Source: Azadirachta indica (Eukaryota; Streptophyta; Magnoliopsida; Sapindales; Meliaceae). Taken from it: a stretch of 64,000 nt of DNA. The notes beneath the pieces were generated by a model. That model was not told the DNA's origin. It did not search any database and saw only the letters and a list, made by a program, of their open reading frames with translations. This document shows, in pieces, positions 1 through 11,950 of this stretch. The stretch spans positions 15,028,274 to 15,092,273 of the forward strand of contig CM040444.1 of assembly GCA_022749755.1 (NCBI GenBank), written 5' to 3'. Made by a program: the position numbers and the translations under genes. The number at the start of each line of letters is the position of its first letter. Positions within the stretch are counted from its first letter, which is position 1.

Positions 1-678
1 GCTGCAATATATATATATATATGTCTTAAGAAGAGAGAGGCGGGCACTGTTCATCATTTAGAGAGAGGCGGGGTACTGTTTATTGTCTAGAGAGAGGCAT
101 TTACTGTTCACGAGAGAGAGGCAGAACAGTAAACTTGGGACTGTTTTGATCAAGTAGTTAATCGGAGATCAATTCGTGATCCGATTGAACTGAAATTTTA
201 CCAGCAGCTTCCTAACTGAGAGGATTAAATTCTGAACGGTGGAGATCAGATTTAGAGTATTCTTTCTCCAGATTTCGTGGTTGAAAATTAGGCCACCATT
301 ATGGTGATGTTTTTCTTGAACTCTTTCTAATTTCTTTGTGAAACTTGATTGTTTGCCAAAATTGTGTGATTTTGAAAATATTGTGAATGTGTACCTCTAG
401 TTCTAATTAGAGAGAAATTGTGTATTCCCATTATTTGATTATAGTGGAATTTTTTGAGTGAATTACGGTCCTGTGGTTTTTACTCCTCACATTGGGGAGA
501 TTTTTCACGTTAAAATTGATTGTGTTATGGTTATTTTATTGATGTGGTTGCTGTCCAAGAATTGATTTTATACCAAAAATTATTGCTCTATTTGTTTGTT
601 TTCTGTTAGGTTCACGCAAGAAGGGATAAGGTAATTATTGTGCTTCCGCAAATTGGTTTGTATTAGTTTATTCCAATA
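1..678 (+). repeat. 5' LTR of the copia element (truncated by window edge)
   Basis: It matches 3344-4019 almost base for base, starting from the (AT)n run next to gtcttaagaagagagaggcg. It ends at ccaata just before the primer-binding site. The CT/GA-rich block at 30-125 is shared with the other LTR. Scattered substitutions between the LTRs show that the insertion is not very recent. Confidence 0.9.
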
Positions 679-681
679 AAG

Positions 682-693
682 TGGTATCAGAGC
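682..693 (+). other. Primer-binding site, initiator-Met tRNA type
   Basis: The sequence TGGTATCAGAGC lies 3 bases after the 5' LTR. It is the standard plant retroelement PBS complementary to the 3' end of initiator tRNA-Met. Confidence 0.9.
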
Positions 694-725
694 TTTGGTT
701 ATATTTGTTTTGTGCTTTGTGTTGA

Positions 726-3212
726 ATGATGGAAGATAATACAAGTAGAATGGTTAATTTGAATGGTACAAATTATCATTTATAGAAGGGAAAGATGGAA
801 GATCTTTTATATGTGAAAGATTATTATTTACCCGTATTTGAGAAACAGAATCCTGATAATAAAACAGATGCACAATGAAAGTTGCTTCATTGTCAAGTGT
901 GTAGGTATATCAGGCAATAGGTAGATGACAGTATTTTGAATCACATCAGTGGAGAGACAGATGCAAGTTCTTTGTGGAATAAGCTTGAAAAGTTGTATGC
1001 CAGAAAAACCAAGAACAACAAACTATTTTTGATAAAATAGATGGTGAACTTGAAATATTGGGATGGAAAACCCATGACAAATCACTTGAATGCATTTCAG
1101 GGAATCATTAATCAGTTGGCTTTAATGAACATCAAATTTGAAGATGAAATACAAGGGTTATAGCTTTTAGGCACATTACCGGACTCATGAGAGACATTTA
1201 AAATGTCATTATCTAACTCAGCTCCTGATGGTATTATCACCATGAAATTAGCTAAGAATAGTGTTCTGAATGAAGAGGATAGCAGAAAATCACTGGGTTC
1301 TTCACAGTCAAATATCTTAGTCACAGAAAAGAGGGGGAGAAGTAAGAGTAGAGGTCCGAAAAACAGAGATAAAAGTAAAAGCAAGACCAACAAGTTTGCC
1401 AATGTTGAATACTATCATTGTGGTTTGAAGGGGCATATGAAGAAGTATTGTCGACAGTTCAAATGAGACAACAAGAAGGATAAAGGAAAGGAAAAGAAAA
1501 ATGATGATAGCAGTGATGATGACAGAATTGTTACTGTTACAGATGACTTTCTTATTATGTATAATGATGATATTGTCAACCTTGTGTGCCATGAGACCAG
1601 CTGGATAATTGATAGTGGTGCCTCTATTCATGCTACATCGCAAAAGGAATTCTTTACATCTTATACATCCGGCGATTTTGGAGATGTTAAAATGGGAAAT
1701 AATGGCTTAGCTAAAGTCATAAGTTTGGGAGATGTGTGCTTGGAGACCAATAATGGCACGATGTTACTTCTGAAAAATGTCAAACATATTCCTGATATTC
1801 GTTTGAACTTGATTTTTACAGGTAAACTTGATGATGAGGGTTTCTCCAGCAACTTTAGTGGTGATAAATTGAAGCTTAACAAAAGTTCTATGGTTGTGGC
1901 TCGAGGAAAGAAATGTTCTTCATCGTACTTTATGTAAGTAAAGATTGCAGACAGCAGCATCAATACGGTGAAAAATGAAGATACAATTGAGTTATGACAT
2001 AAAAAACTTGGTCACATGAGTGAGAAGGGTTTGAATGTTTTGGCCAAGAAGAATATGCTTTCTTGATTGAAAAATGAATCTTTGAAAAAATGTGTTCATT
2101 GCTTGGCAGGGAAGCAAACTAGGACTACCTTCAAGACATCTCCACCTTCAAGAAAATCAGGTATACTCAAACTAGTACACTCTGATGTTTGTGGCCCTAT
2201 AAAAACAAAAACACTTGGTGATACTCTCTATTTTGTGACTTTTATAGATGATCACTCAAGGAAGTTATGAGTTTACACATTGAAGACAAAGGATCAAGTA
2301 CTAGATGTGTTTAAACAGTTTCAGGCCTCAGTTGAGAGACAGACTAGGAAGAAGTTGAAGTGCATCAGAACTGATAATGGAGGTGAGTATTCTAGACTAT
2401 TTGATGAGTATTGCAGACAGTTAGAAATTCGTCATCAAAAGACACCTCCGAAGACCCCTCAGTTAAATAGGCTAGCTGAGAGGATGAATAGAACACTAGT
2501 TGAAAGAGTGAGATGTTTGCTTTCACAAGCACAATTGCCAGTATCTTTTTGGGGGGAGGCTTTGAATACAGTTGTACATGTATTGAATCTCACACCGTGT
2601 GTTCGTTTAGACTTTGATGTTCCGGATAAAGTTTGGTCAGGAAAGGATATTGCTTATGATTATTTGCGTGTCTTTGGATGTAAAGCATTTATGCATATTC
2701 TCAAAGATGAGAGGTCTAAACTTGATGTTAAGACAAGACAGTGTATATTTCTCGGCTATGGTCAAGATGAGTTTGGCTACAGGTTTTATGATCTAGTGCA
2801 AAACAAACTTGTAAGAAGTCGGGATGCCGTATTTATGGAAGATCAAACTATACAGGATATTGAGAAGTCAAAAGAAGCAATGCTTCAGTATAGTGATGCG
2901 TTGGTATACTTGGATCCAGTTCTTCCTACACATGTTCCAGCACAGCCTACAGATGAAGTCTTGGATATTGACACTCATACACAGGTTGAGGTTGATAATG
3001 ATGTTCAGGATCAGTCATTTGCTTCAGAAACTTCACTAGATGCTTCACTCAGAAGATCCACAAGAAACCGACAGCCCTCCACACGATATCTTACAAGTGA
3101 GTATGTGTTATTAACTGATGGGGGAGAATTTGATATGTTAACCAAGACTCTTCCAAGGGAAAAACTTGAACTTTGTTGTTTGATTGTTGGGTTGGCAAGT
3201 CCCTCCATATAG
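726..3212 (+). pseudogene. copia gag-pol polyprotein remnant (gag, protease, integrase; RT deleted)
   Basis: All coding blocks lie in one frame from the ATG at 726. Gag runs to about 1500 and ends in a zinc knuckle near 1410-1450 (HCG..GH....C; the first Cys is replaced by Tyr). The aspartic protease has its active-site DSGA at about 1610-1622. Integrase follows: a CxxC near 2090-2100, catalytic Asp near 2180 and 2360 (TDNGGEY) and Glu near 2480 (AERMNRT). In-frame stops lie at 783, 876, 918, 1038, 1161, 1188, 1464, 1935, 1995, 2064 and 2268. At about 3120 the pre-RT motif LLTDGGE runs straight into DMLTKTLPREKLEL, a typical RNase H tail, so roughly the whole RT/RNase H is deleted without loss of frame. 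Confidence 0.88.
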
Positions 3213-3216
3213 TCGG

Positions 3217-3229
3217 AATGGGGGAGATT
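3217..3229 (+). other. Polypurine tract of the copia element
   Basis: The purine-rich run aatgggggagatt lies immediately 5' of the 3' LTR, where plus-strand priming is expected. Confidence 0.8.
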
Positions 3230-4019
3230 TATTGGGTTGAGTTTCCTCCTATTTGGAAATGGCCCAAATTTTCTCTTCAATAGTAACTAAGCCCAATTAA
3301 CTCAAGGACATTTTAATCTTTTCTCAAGTAGGGTTTAGTGTTTGCAATATATATATGTATGTCTTAAGAAGAGAGAGGCGGGTACTGTTCCTCGTCTAGA
3401 GAGAGAGAAAGGTACTGTTTATCGTCTAGAGAGAGGTGGTTACTGTTCACGAGAGAGAGGCAGAACAGTAAACTTGGGACTGTTTTGATCAAGTGGCTGA
3501 TCGGAGGTAGATTCGTGGTTTGATTGAACTGAAATTTTACCAACAGCTTTCTAACTGAGAGAATTAAATTCTGAACGGTGGAGATTAGATTTGGAGTATT
3601 TTTTCTCCAGATCTCGTGGTTGAAAGTTAGGCCACCATTATGATGATGTTTTTCTTGAACTCTTTCTAATTTCTTTATGAAACTTGATTGTTTGCCAAAA
3701 TTGTGTGATTTTCAAAATATTGTGGATGTGTACTTCTAGTTCAACTAGAGAGAAATTGTGTATTCCAATTATTTGATTATAGTGGAGTTTTTTGAGTGGA
3801 TTACGGTATTATGATTTTTACTCCTCACATTGGGAAGATTTTTCACGTTAAAATTAATTGTGTTATGGTTATTTTGTTGATGATGTGGTTGCTGTCCAAG
3901 AATTGATTTTGTGTTAAAGATTGTTGCGCTATTTGTTTGTTTCCTATTAGATTCACGCAAGAGGGGATAAGGTAATTATTGTGCTTCCGCAAATTGATTT
4001 GTATTAATTTATCCCAACA
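3230..4019 (+). repeat. 3' LTR of the copia element
   Basis: About 790 bp, starting tattggg and ending cccaaca, so the ends are short inverted repeats. The expected TG start is changed to TA. The next base starts P450 exon sequence. The 5-bp target duplication (candidate atatc, 4020-4024) cannot be confirmed because the left border is outside the window. Confidence 0.88.
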
Positions 4020-6062
4020 ATATCAACTAATGTATCCAATACTGTCCCTAATTCGAATGAATGAAGCAACCGTGCCAGGGTCAAGTGAAGAACCTGAAGA
4101 GCAAATGAGATACCTGGACACTTCCTTCTACCAGAACCAAATGGCAAGTATTGAAAATCCTGACCCCTAACATCCAAATTGGCATTGCCATTATCATTTA
4201 GGAGCCTTTCAGGTATGAATTCTGAAGGGTTTGCCCAAATGTCAGGGTCACGATGCATCTTCCACAAGTTAATGAAAAGCTGTGTGCCTGCTGGGATGTC
4301 AAAGCCTGCAATGTTGCAATCCTCCATGGCCTCACGCGGAGCTGAACGTGGTATCGCAGGGTATAATCTCATTGTTTCCTTGACTATTGCTTGCAAGTAT
4401 ATTAGGTTCTTTATATACGTCTCCTCCACTTGCCGACGCCTTCCAACATGGATATCAAGTTCATTTTGTGCTTTTCTTAGCACATGGCGATTGTTCAATA
4501 GCAGAGATAGTGCCCATGTAAGTGTCACCACTGTGGTGTCATTGCCACCTAAAATTAGGCTCTGCACCATGAACAAAATCATCAAGTGAGGTGATGAATT
4601 AAACAGCAGGATCACATGATTTCTTGTTGAACAGGCACATATTTACATCTTGTTAAGTATAATAAAACAATCTGTGGTTGGAATGTATAACTATTAAAGC
4701 TTCTTTGCCATTCCAGTAAAACAGCCGCTAGTTTCTGGAAATCTCTAGGTAGTATTATTTGATCTCTATCCACTGTCAGATGATGAGTGGATGGGATTTG
4801 GCTTTCCTCCACTCCATCACTGCTTGTGTTAGTTTGTCTCCTATTGGCACAATCCACAAGAAACAAAAGATTGATCTACTTGCTCTCAACTTTTCTCCAT
4901 CATCAACAGAATAAAATCCTCTTTCTGAGTTTGTTTTAGATTTTTTCTGTATTGCACTCAGATTCTTAATTTGATACAGGTAACCTTCCACGTTAATCAA
5001 AATGGTGATGATGATGATAAAACATACGAATTTCGTTTTCCTTTTTCTTGTGTTTGATGCCTAAATGTGATTGCGTTAATTCAACTTACAGATTTACCAG
5101 GGACATACCAAGCAAGTGGCCTTAATAACAGTATTGGCTTCTTCAGCAGAAATATTGTCATTGTCCATGACAGACAGCATCACATCAATGAAGTCTTGAT
5201 CCTCCTTATTGACGCTTCTGTTGAGCCTCTTGCAACGATGCTCATACACCCACTTCCCAAACACACTATCCAATTCCCTTGCCGTTCTCGTCTTTTCACC
5301 TGTATATCCCTTTACAACATCTAGCCAACCAAGAATTGGAATGGTATCTGAGGCCAAGAATAACCCTACTAAATAAAAGAAATTTCTCAAGGCTTTCTGG
5401 CATCGCCTTGATTCCTGATGATCTGCAGTCGTATCACTACTAAAATGTCGTTTACCAGCAATCACTCTCACTATAATATTCATTGCTAAGTCCCCAAACT
5501 TTTCCTTCATCTCCACAGCAACATGCCCTTCATTTTTGACACATTGTCCATATAATTCTTTGATGAAAGCTTTCATTTCTGCGTCACGAACATGCTTAAG
5601 CAACTCAAGTCGATGACTTGACAGAAGCTCAACTGTGGCTAGTTTTCTACCGTCGCGCCAATATGATCCATAAGGAGCAAAGCCAAGCATAGCATGGTCA
5701 TAGCCCATGATTTTCACCGCTAAGAATTTTGGACGCGAAGAAAAGACCTTGTCATTGGTAGTGAAACATTCTTTTGCCACTTCCCGGTGAGTAACCACAA
5801 GTGCTTGCTTAATTCCAAGGCGGATCATGAAGGCTTTTCCGTATTTATCAGCCATGTGCCCAAGCGTTTGATGTAGCAGCTGGTCTGAACCTGCAAGGAG
5901 ATGTAAGTGACCGATAAAAGGCCATGCCCCTTCTGGTTCTGGTGGCCGCCTGGCTCTTTCCTTGTTCCGTTTGGTAGTGTTTGTGGCAACATAGAGGCAG
6001 ATAATAGCAAAAAGAAGAGCAAAGATAGCTGTGATTTCCTGCAGCTGAAAAGAGAATTCCAT
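4020..6062 (-). pseudogene. CYP82-like cytochrome P450, 3' end disrupted by the copia insertion
   Basis: A microsomal haem-thiolate monooxygenase of the CYP82 type; the substrate cannot be told. Exon 1 is 5109-6062 (318 codons) and exon 2 starts at 4561. The 547-bp intron has clean GT-AG borders and phase 0. Seen: N-terminal membrane anchor at about residues 8-28, proline hinge at about 40-53, I-helix GGNDTT at 323-328, ETMR (ExxR) at 380-383, PERL at 435-438, and haem loop FGSGRRKCPG at 459-468 with Cys466. The frame stays open for 498 codons and then enters the 3' LTR, gaining five foreign residues and a stop at 4004-4006. CYP82 proteins usually have about 515-530 residues, so the last 20-30 are lost. 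All catalytic motifs remain, so a truncated product is possible but doubtful in function. Confidence 0.88.
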
Positions 6063-8061
6063 GGTTTTTCTCTATTACAGAAACTAGAGTAATATTGAAG
6101 ATTTTTATGTGTATATATTTCCACAAAAAATGGGGGAAACTTGTGTATATGCAAGAAGGAAACTTGGGGCAAAGTTTTAGCAGAAAACTGACAGGTGAAT
6201 ACTACTAATATCAGATTCTGCAATTTAGATGATTCAACCCAAGATGATGTATAAGAGCAAAAAATAATGACAACAATTCCTGCACGGAACTTCCAAGTCA
6301 TCTGCATGGCTAACAAGTGTTAGCAAGCCGATAGTCAGATCTTAACCATATAAATATAAAATCAACAGCTAGAAATTCAATGGACAAGGATTGAAGCCAT
6401 AAACTGAGAGAATATTTAATAGAACAGATATTGTTGGATCATACAAAAATTAATAACCTTTCCCTAACGAGTAACCAAAATAATGAAAGAAAGACTCATT
6501 GACCAAGAAGACACGCAAGAAAAGAAGCTCCGGCCGGAGCAAAAGTTGTTGTATCATTTAAATGTTCTTATAACAAATAATCCTTCGCGTGGGCCTTGTG
6601 GCAATACAAGCCTCAAAAATTGTGTTCAGTTTCTGCTAACACTCATTGCCTTCAGAGTACCAAAGTCAATCTTACCACTTAAATACTTCCACCACAGTTA
6701 TCAAGTAGCCTATCTATCCGACAATTCTTCTTGCCGTACATTTACTCTCACATATACTCTATATCTATAGTTTTGTAAAAATTTAATTCATGCATGTTAC
6801 TTAATATTTAGCCCTGTTTTCCTTATTTGAAAATGATTGTGCACAGGAGGAAATTAAACGCAGCTTAGTCTTATCTTTCACTGTCTCTTCTATATTTAAA
6901 TTTGCTTGCATATGCAATTTGGATTCTGGTGACACGAGTTTTGTAACTTGTTCACTGATTGACTTTTGACATTTTCCTACTCTATATGCTGGCATAGAAT
7001 CAATCTTTGGCGACGGGAGTTTGTGGGCTGTCTCATCTCATATATTTCTTAAAGATTATCTTCTTCTTGAATCAAATAAAAGTAAATTTATTAAATAAAG
7101 AATTAAAGTCGTTCCATTCGCTGCAACTGCATTCTGTGCTAGTGCAGGATGAAGATGATGTTGCAGAATGATTGTTCAGACATCTGGAAGTGGATGATTC
7201 ATAACTTTGGCAAGAACAAAATCCATTGTGCCCCAAAGGACGAGTCTACTCAAGTTTTGTGAATACTTTTATCACCAGCATCACTCTTGTGGTTTTTATA
7301 CTTTTGTGTATTGGTGGCAGGAAAGTGTAGAGCATGATCTAAGACCTGGTCATATAGATAAGACTTCCCTTATATCATCTTACGATTTTGGATAAATTTG
7401 AAAGACTTGGCAATAGCTAGTATATTCACGAAACTTGGAGTAATAATGGCAAATAGCTAGTATATTCATGAAACTTGGAGTAATAAAAGACAAAATATGT
7501 TCCTAAAGTGTTTTTATGATTCCCAAAATGGTGTAGTTTATAAGGAAATTAGAGAAAAACATATGGATCACTGATTCACTATCTGTTTCCTTTCTATGGC
7601 TATAACATGGATAATAATTGAATTCCTCCCTATCCCTAATGCCTGCCCAAATTTCTTATCGATTAATTCAACTAGTGATTACACAAAAATCTATATAATC
7701 TCTACAGTATAATTTTAGAACAAATTACATTCTGCATAATTTTGTCATGCTTAGAATTCTTCTTGTGGCATATAATTCTTTCATCTCACTCACCAAACGC
7801 TATGAGCTGCCACATTTATTAAGGATTGTTACATCCAGTTTATCTAAGAAAAAGTTCTATAAACCAATCAACTTATGCCATTTCTATTAAGTTTATCATG
7901 TTCAAAATCACATTCTTTAACCGAAACTCGGTTTGCCAATTGCTAGTTTGGTTCGGAAATCCAAAACAAATCAAGTTTTACATCAAATGAAGAAAATTGT
8001 AAACATACAATTTTGGTAACAAAGAATACATGTAAATAAGAAGCTAAAGTTTCTGAAATCC
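6063..8061. other. Intergenic between P450 and PetM; contains a short tandem repeat
   Basis: This stretch holds the presumed P450 promoter (right of 6062) and the PetM 3' flank. I see no convincing gene. Two copies of a unit of about 39 bp, recognisable by tagctagtatattca and gaaacttggagtaata, lie in tandem at about 7409-7487. Confidence 0.5.
7409..7487. repeat. Two-copy tandem repeat, unit of about 39 bp
   Basis: The segments 7409-7447 and 7448-7487 are nearly identical (c/t difference in attca[c/t]gaaac plus one extra a). There is no coding potential. It looks like a simple local duplication. Confidence 0.75.
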
Positions 8062-8436
8062 TCACTCAGCCTCTTCCAGGGAAGCCTCAATTCGGAGGAG
8101 GACAAACCCCACTGCAACTCCAATAAGAACAAGTCCATTCATGATTGCTGCAATCCTGAAAATCTCACTTGCTGCATTGCATGTGGAAGACAGTGCACCC
8201 CCACTTTTACCTTTCCCTTTTGCTGGAGATCTCAATGAGCTCACAATCTTTGCAAAAGACTGCTCAGTGCATACAGGCAGGCCTAAGGAAGTAACACCAT
8301 TGTTTGCTTTAAGCCCACCAAAAGAGTTGAGCCCCGTTATGTAATTCACTTTCATGGTTGTTCTCCTCCTGCTGACGCCAGCAGCAGTGGCAGCAGTAAA
8401 TGTTGCTGGAGAGAGAGTTGCTGAGGCTGTTGCCAT
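8062..8436 (-). CDS. PETM: Cytochrome b6f complex subunit PetM (subunit VII), plastid-targeted precursor
   Basis: A 124-aa single-exon precursor. Residues 1 to about 85 are rich in Ala, Ser, Thr and Lys, as in a chloroplast transit peptide. The C-terminal part of about 38 residues carries the PetM signature: [17 protein letters not shown], one membrane span, then [15 protein letters not shown]. PetM is a small single-span thylakoid subunit at the edge of the b6f complex, which passes electrons from plastoquinol to plastocyanin. The start is the first ATG in a clean context after an apparent 5'-UTR acceptor, and the length is normal for plant precursors. It stands alone and has no functional link to the neighbouring genes. 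Confidence 0.9.
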   Translation of the reverse strand: MATASATLSPATFTAATAAGVSRRRTTMKVNYITGLNSFGGLKANNGVTSLGLPVCTEQSFAKIVSSLRSPAKGKGKSGGALSSTCNAASEIFRIAAIMNGLVLIGVAVGFVLLRIEASLEEAE

Positions 8437-8456
8437 TATTGATCTTCACCCAGAAC

Positions 8457-8552
8457 CTAAAGTAATCAAGATTAGAAGCAGAAAAGGATAGTATGAGATA
8501 GCAGATATATAAGTTGTATTTTACAAGTATTGGAGAAGTAGAATTACTTTAC
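8457..8552 (-). other. Probable intron in the PETM 5' UTR
   Basis: On the - strand a donor (CTAACAG|GTAAAG, at 8552) and an acceptor (ACTTTAG|GTTCTG, at 8457) lie 20 bp upstream of the ATG at 8436. They bound 96 bp. This is inferred from consensus sites only. Confidence 0.45.
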
Positions 8553-9306
8553 CTGTTAGTATTCACTGTTTTGTGTTTCTTTGAATGTGGTTGGAATTAC
8601 AGAGATGATGGGAGGGAATGGGAATGAAAAATTTGTATGAGAAGGATAGGATAAGGTGGGGAGAGAATGGTTGGTTGACGAGCAGATTAGATTATTGTGA
8701 AACCTTAAATGGTGGCCAAGAAAAATGAGACACTGCTTGAAAATAAAGACTGACCACTAATTTAAGTCAACTTATGTTATCATCTTCGGGTCCCAGACTC
8801 CAGTGAACAAATCAGGACCGCTCATGTAAATCATCGCTTAAAAGTGTTTCCTTCTCGAATTCAACACTAATCATCTGCATAGGATTCCACATGATCATCT
8901 AACAGATGGCACATGCCGCTGCATTTCCCAAGTTTTCTTTTGAGATGCTGAAGGAAAGTACGAGGAAAATTTCAAAAAGCATGCCACTATTAGTATTCGA
9001 TTTGTAAATTGTAATCAACATAGAAATTTGAAAAGCAGCAACTTGACAAGGCCAAAAGGGGTAGTCATTTTTGAAAGACTTACTGTTTGCAAGAGAGTTA
9101 ATTATGCCGTTGGATCATAAAATTGTTGACAAAATGAAAACTTGATATCCATTCTGCCAGGAGGCATACAATCACAACCTATTGGAGAAGGAAGCTTAGG
9201 ATGCTAATCTCAGAAAATTGTAAATCTGGTTCACCATAAACATTGTATTTCCCCTAATTGCAAACATCACATTTACACGAACATAAAAGAATTTTGGTAC
9301 GGAAAT
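8553..9306. other. PETM promoter region and 3' flank of REM-a
   Basis: Presumed promoter/5' UTR of PETM on the left and the 3' flank of the REM-a pseudogene on the right. I recognise no other gene or repeat. Confidence 0.45.
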
Positions 9307-11950
9307 TTAATCAAGATTCAGCCTCCCTTCACTTTGCTTGTCCAGTCGTAACTGGGTAAGCTTTGCTTGTGAGCCAGCGCCCCAAACAATATAGACCTGT
9401 ATCATATTATGCATTTTTCCCCTCTGTGGGAATTCACATATGCAGCAGTCATCTTTATCCACATTGTTCCAGCGACAGAAAGCTCTCCAGCCACTAACCC
9501 ATCTTTGACCATCCTTGACCATTTCCACCCATGTTCATGGCGTAAGATAATCTTTGTTGCTAATTCAAGTCCAAAATCCTTCAAAACATGTGAAGGAACA
9601 TGCTGCAATGATCAACAAAGAGTTTTCAGAAGCAACTATTTTGTGAAATAAAAAAAGGTTCCTAGTTCAAAATCTTTCAAGAGATGAGCAAAGATCAATA
9701 CCAATAAGTTCCTCCTATTCCCAGACCCTGCTTTTGACACAAAATAGGGATTTAGATGTTGAACGTACTTTCTCACTTCAACTTCTTCCCACATGAAATC
9801 GTCTCTTGTGACCCTCCAGCCTTAGCTGCTGACCATTTTTTAGACCCCCCTGAATCAATTTAACCAATGGTTACATTTATCTCACACAAACCAAAGTATG
9901 TATTTGCATGACATTCACAAATGGTGACATGCACATTGAATGGAATAACTGTTAAATTAGGAAGAATAAAAAATTACATAGCGCTTACCACTGTTTGCAC
10001 TGATCTTTTTCTTTCCACTGCATCTTGTTGTCTCTTCTTCTGCTGTATCCCCCTCCTCCTCCACCTCTTCTTCTTCTTCTTCCTCAAAATAACCTTCATC
10101 ACTGACACTGTTATTATTATCATCCTCGACAACAGTATCATCCTCGTAGTCTTCTTCTTCTTCATTCTATTCTTCCTTCTTTTCTTGCCCCTCATTCTGA
10201 ACCTTTACCTCCACTATATCTGATGTTATCCTCTCACATCCCAATCTCCCAAAAATTTTAGCCTTGAAACCAAAATCACCATTATATTGGAAAACTAAAA
10301 AATCTCCAGTATCTATAGAATTATCTTTTCGAAACTTCCGCCAACCATTTAGGAAACCTTTTATCACTATAACCCACGTCCACATGCCATACTTTCCCCT
10401 TTTGATTACTTAGGATGACCTTCTCAGGTATCAATCTGTTCAAATGTGCTATAAAAGCATCTGGGATTTTCTACAAAACAGAGTTTCAATTAGTCTTAAA
10501 AAGAAACATGTGTTTTTCTGTATTTTTACTCTTCAACATCTTCTTCAGAGTTTTAAGATGCATGGAGTTATCTAAATATATTTTTTAAATGAACATATGC
10601 GATGCACCATTTCTCTAGTCATTATATCCACCAAAATGCCATTTTCAGGTTCCAATATACGATCAATGCCACATGTAAAAGAAGTCGCGTAATGTAGGAG
10701 GAAGTTGAAAGCATAAAGCCCTCAAAGGGAAAAGAAAAAAGAATTCAAAATGACTGCATCCCTCCAATAATTTTCAAGAGAAGATGCGATTAGTAAATGA
10801 TCAATATAGGAAGTCAGAAGCATAAAGCATATCTTATGATTCTGTTGATAATAATCAATGAATATCAACCAAATTATAGGATTCCAATGCAGTTCAATGA
10901 ACAATAAATTGAGCAGTTGCTACATGTAAAATATTGCCATGCATAAACGACAACACTGAACAAAAATGGTCATCTCCTTAAAGCAAATTTACTTAAATAT
11001 TCATCTACGTATCCATTAATTTGTTCATATACTTTGTCCTGATTCTAACTGTATCAAAACTTTCTATATTCAACCAATCATATAAGCTCACAGTTCAACT
11101 CACTATTATCCACAGACAATCAAAGCATGCATTGCATGTGAAGCATTAATAATAAGCATAGAAGATATTGAACCATAATGATCCTTGATATAAGTCATAA
11201 GGAAAACTCACTCAAAAAAACAATTGCATCAGTACCAAAACTATTCAATCTAATCAATTCGGTGACTACACATTCCTACACATCTTATATGTACATGAGA
11301 AAGATGTAAGCTCTCTTACTCTTTTTGATTTCCCTTGATACAGTAACTCACTAAATCCATTTAACTCCTAGATCTACCCATTACAGCCCACATAAAATGT
11401 GTTGTAAATAGAATGTTCTTGGTATTAATCATCTCCATGCACACAAAATAGGCACAGAGAAGTGCTAGAAATGAAACATATACCCAGAATTTATTTTGGG
11501 GAAGGAAGGAAGCACACTTTATCATCTTAAAAATTGATTAGTACTGCATATCAAACCACTGCATTCTATAGATGTCAGCCTTAACAAAGGTTCATATACA
11601 ACAATTAGTTCTATTCAGCATAAACAAAGGCCTAACTTTCAAAGCTAACAAATTTATTCGTTTCTGTTATTTGCAACATATCAAGCATAAAAGACTGCAA
11701 ACATTACATAATTTAATCCCAGTATCACTAGAAAAGGGGAAAAAAATTAGAGCTCCATTGACATAGAGACAAAGGGAATTTATCATGAAACTATAGAACT
11801 ATCCATAAAAATCAGGACTCAAAGCAAGATAAAAAGCTCAGGATAACCAGAAAAATAAAATCAAAAGCTGAAAAGAGGGAAGTTTCTTACCAATCTATTA
11901 GAGCTGTGCTTTGGTAGGTACACTTTGAAGAAGTCAGGAAACCTCTTCAT
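9307..11950 (-). pseudogene. REM-a: two-domain B3 (REM family) pseudogene
   Basis: The exons can be traced: 11891-11950 (MKRFPDFFKVYLPKHSS..., first B3 strand), 9989-10470 (KIPDAFIAHLNRL onward, rest of B3-1 plus a very acidic Glu/Asp linker), 9702-9849 (NPYFVSKAGSGNRRNLL, start of B3-2) and 9307-9602 (HVPSHVLKDFGLELATKI, rest of B3-2). The splice borders look intact. Lesions: a frame change in B3-1 near 10375, a TAG before the acidic tract near 10169, a frame mismatch at exon 3, and a one-base frameshift after HGWKW near 9527. It belongs to a REM branch different from the VRN1-like members to its right. It is probably dead, unless several assembly errors coincide. Intron 1 (10471-11890, 1420 bp) holds no gene. 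Confidence 0.75.

Larger units (their letters stand above)
1..4019 (+). mobile_element. Ty1/copia LTR retrotransposon, non-autonomous, left end outside window
   Basis: Seen: two near-identical LTR copies (1-678 partial; 3230-4019), a primer-binding site at 682-693, one gag-pol reading frame from 726 to 3212, and a polypurine tract at 3217-3229. The order gag, protease, integrase, then RT/RNase H remnants defines Ty1/copia. The text just before the expected RT is Tork/Tnt1-like. The reading frame never shifts but has 11 in-frame stops, and RT plus most of RNase H is missing. The element is therefore dead and could only be mobilised in trans. It sits in the last exon of the P450 on the opposite strand. 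About 110 bp of the 5' LTR lies left of the window, judged by alignment with the 3' LTR. Confidence 0.92.

Noticed and set aside
1112..1963. Long - strand frames across the copia gag/protease region
   Set aside because: They are antisense shadows of the gag-pol frame, which carries the family motifs.
6483..6770. A 95-codon frame (+) upstream of the P450
   Set aside because: Low-complexity translation with no domain and no supporting signals; it lies in the likely P450 promoter region.
9921..10223. A + strand frame rich in Leu and Phe that looks like membrane segments
   Set aside because: It is the complement of the Glu/Asp-coding linker of REM-a; GAA/GAG repeats read backwards give TTC/CTC codons.
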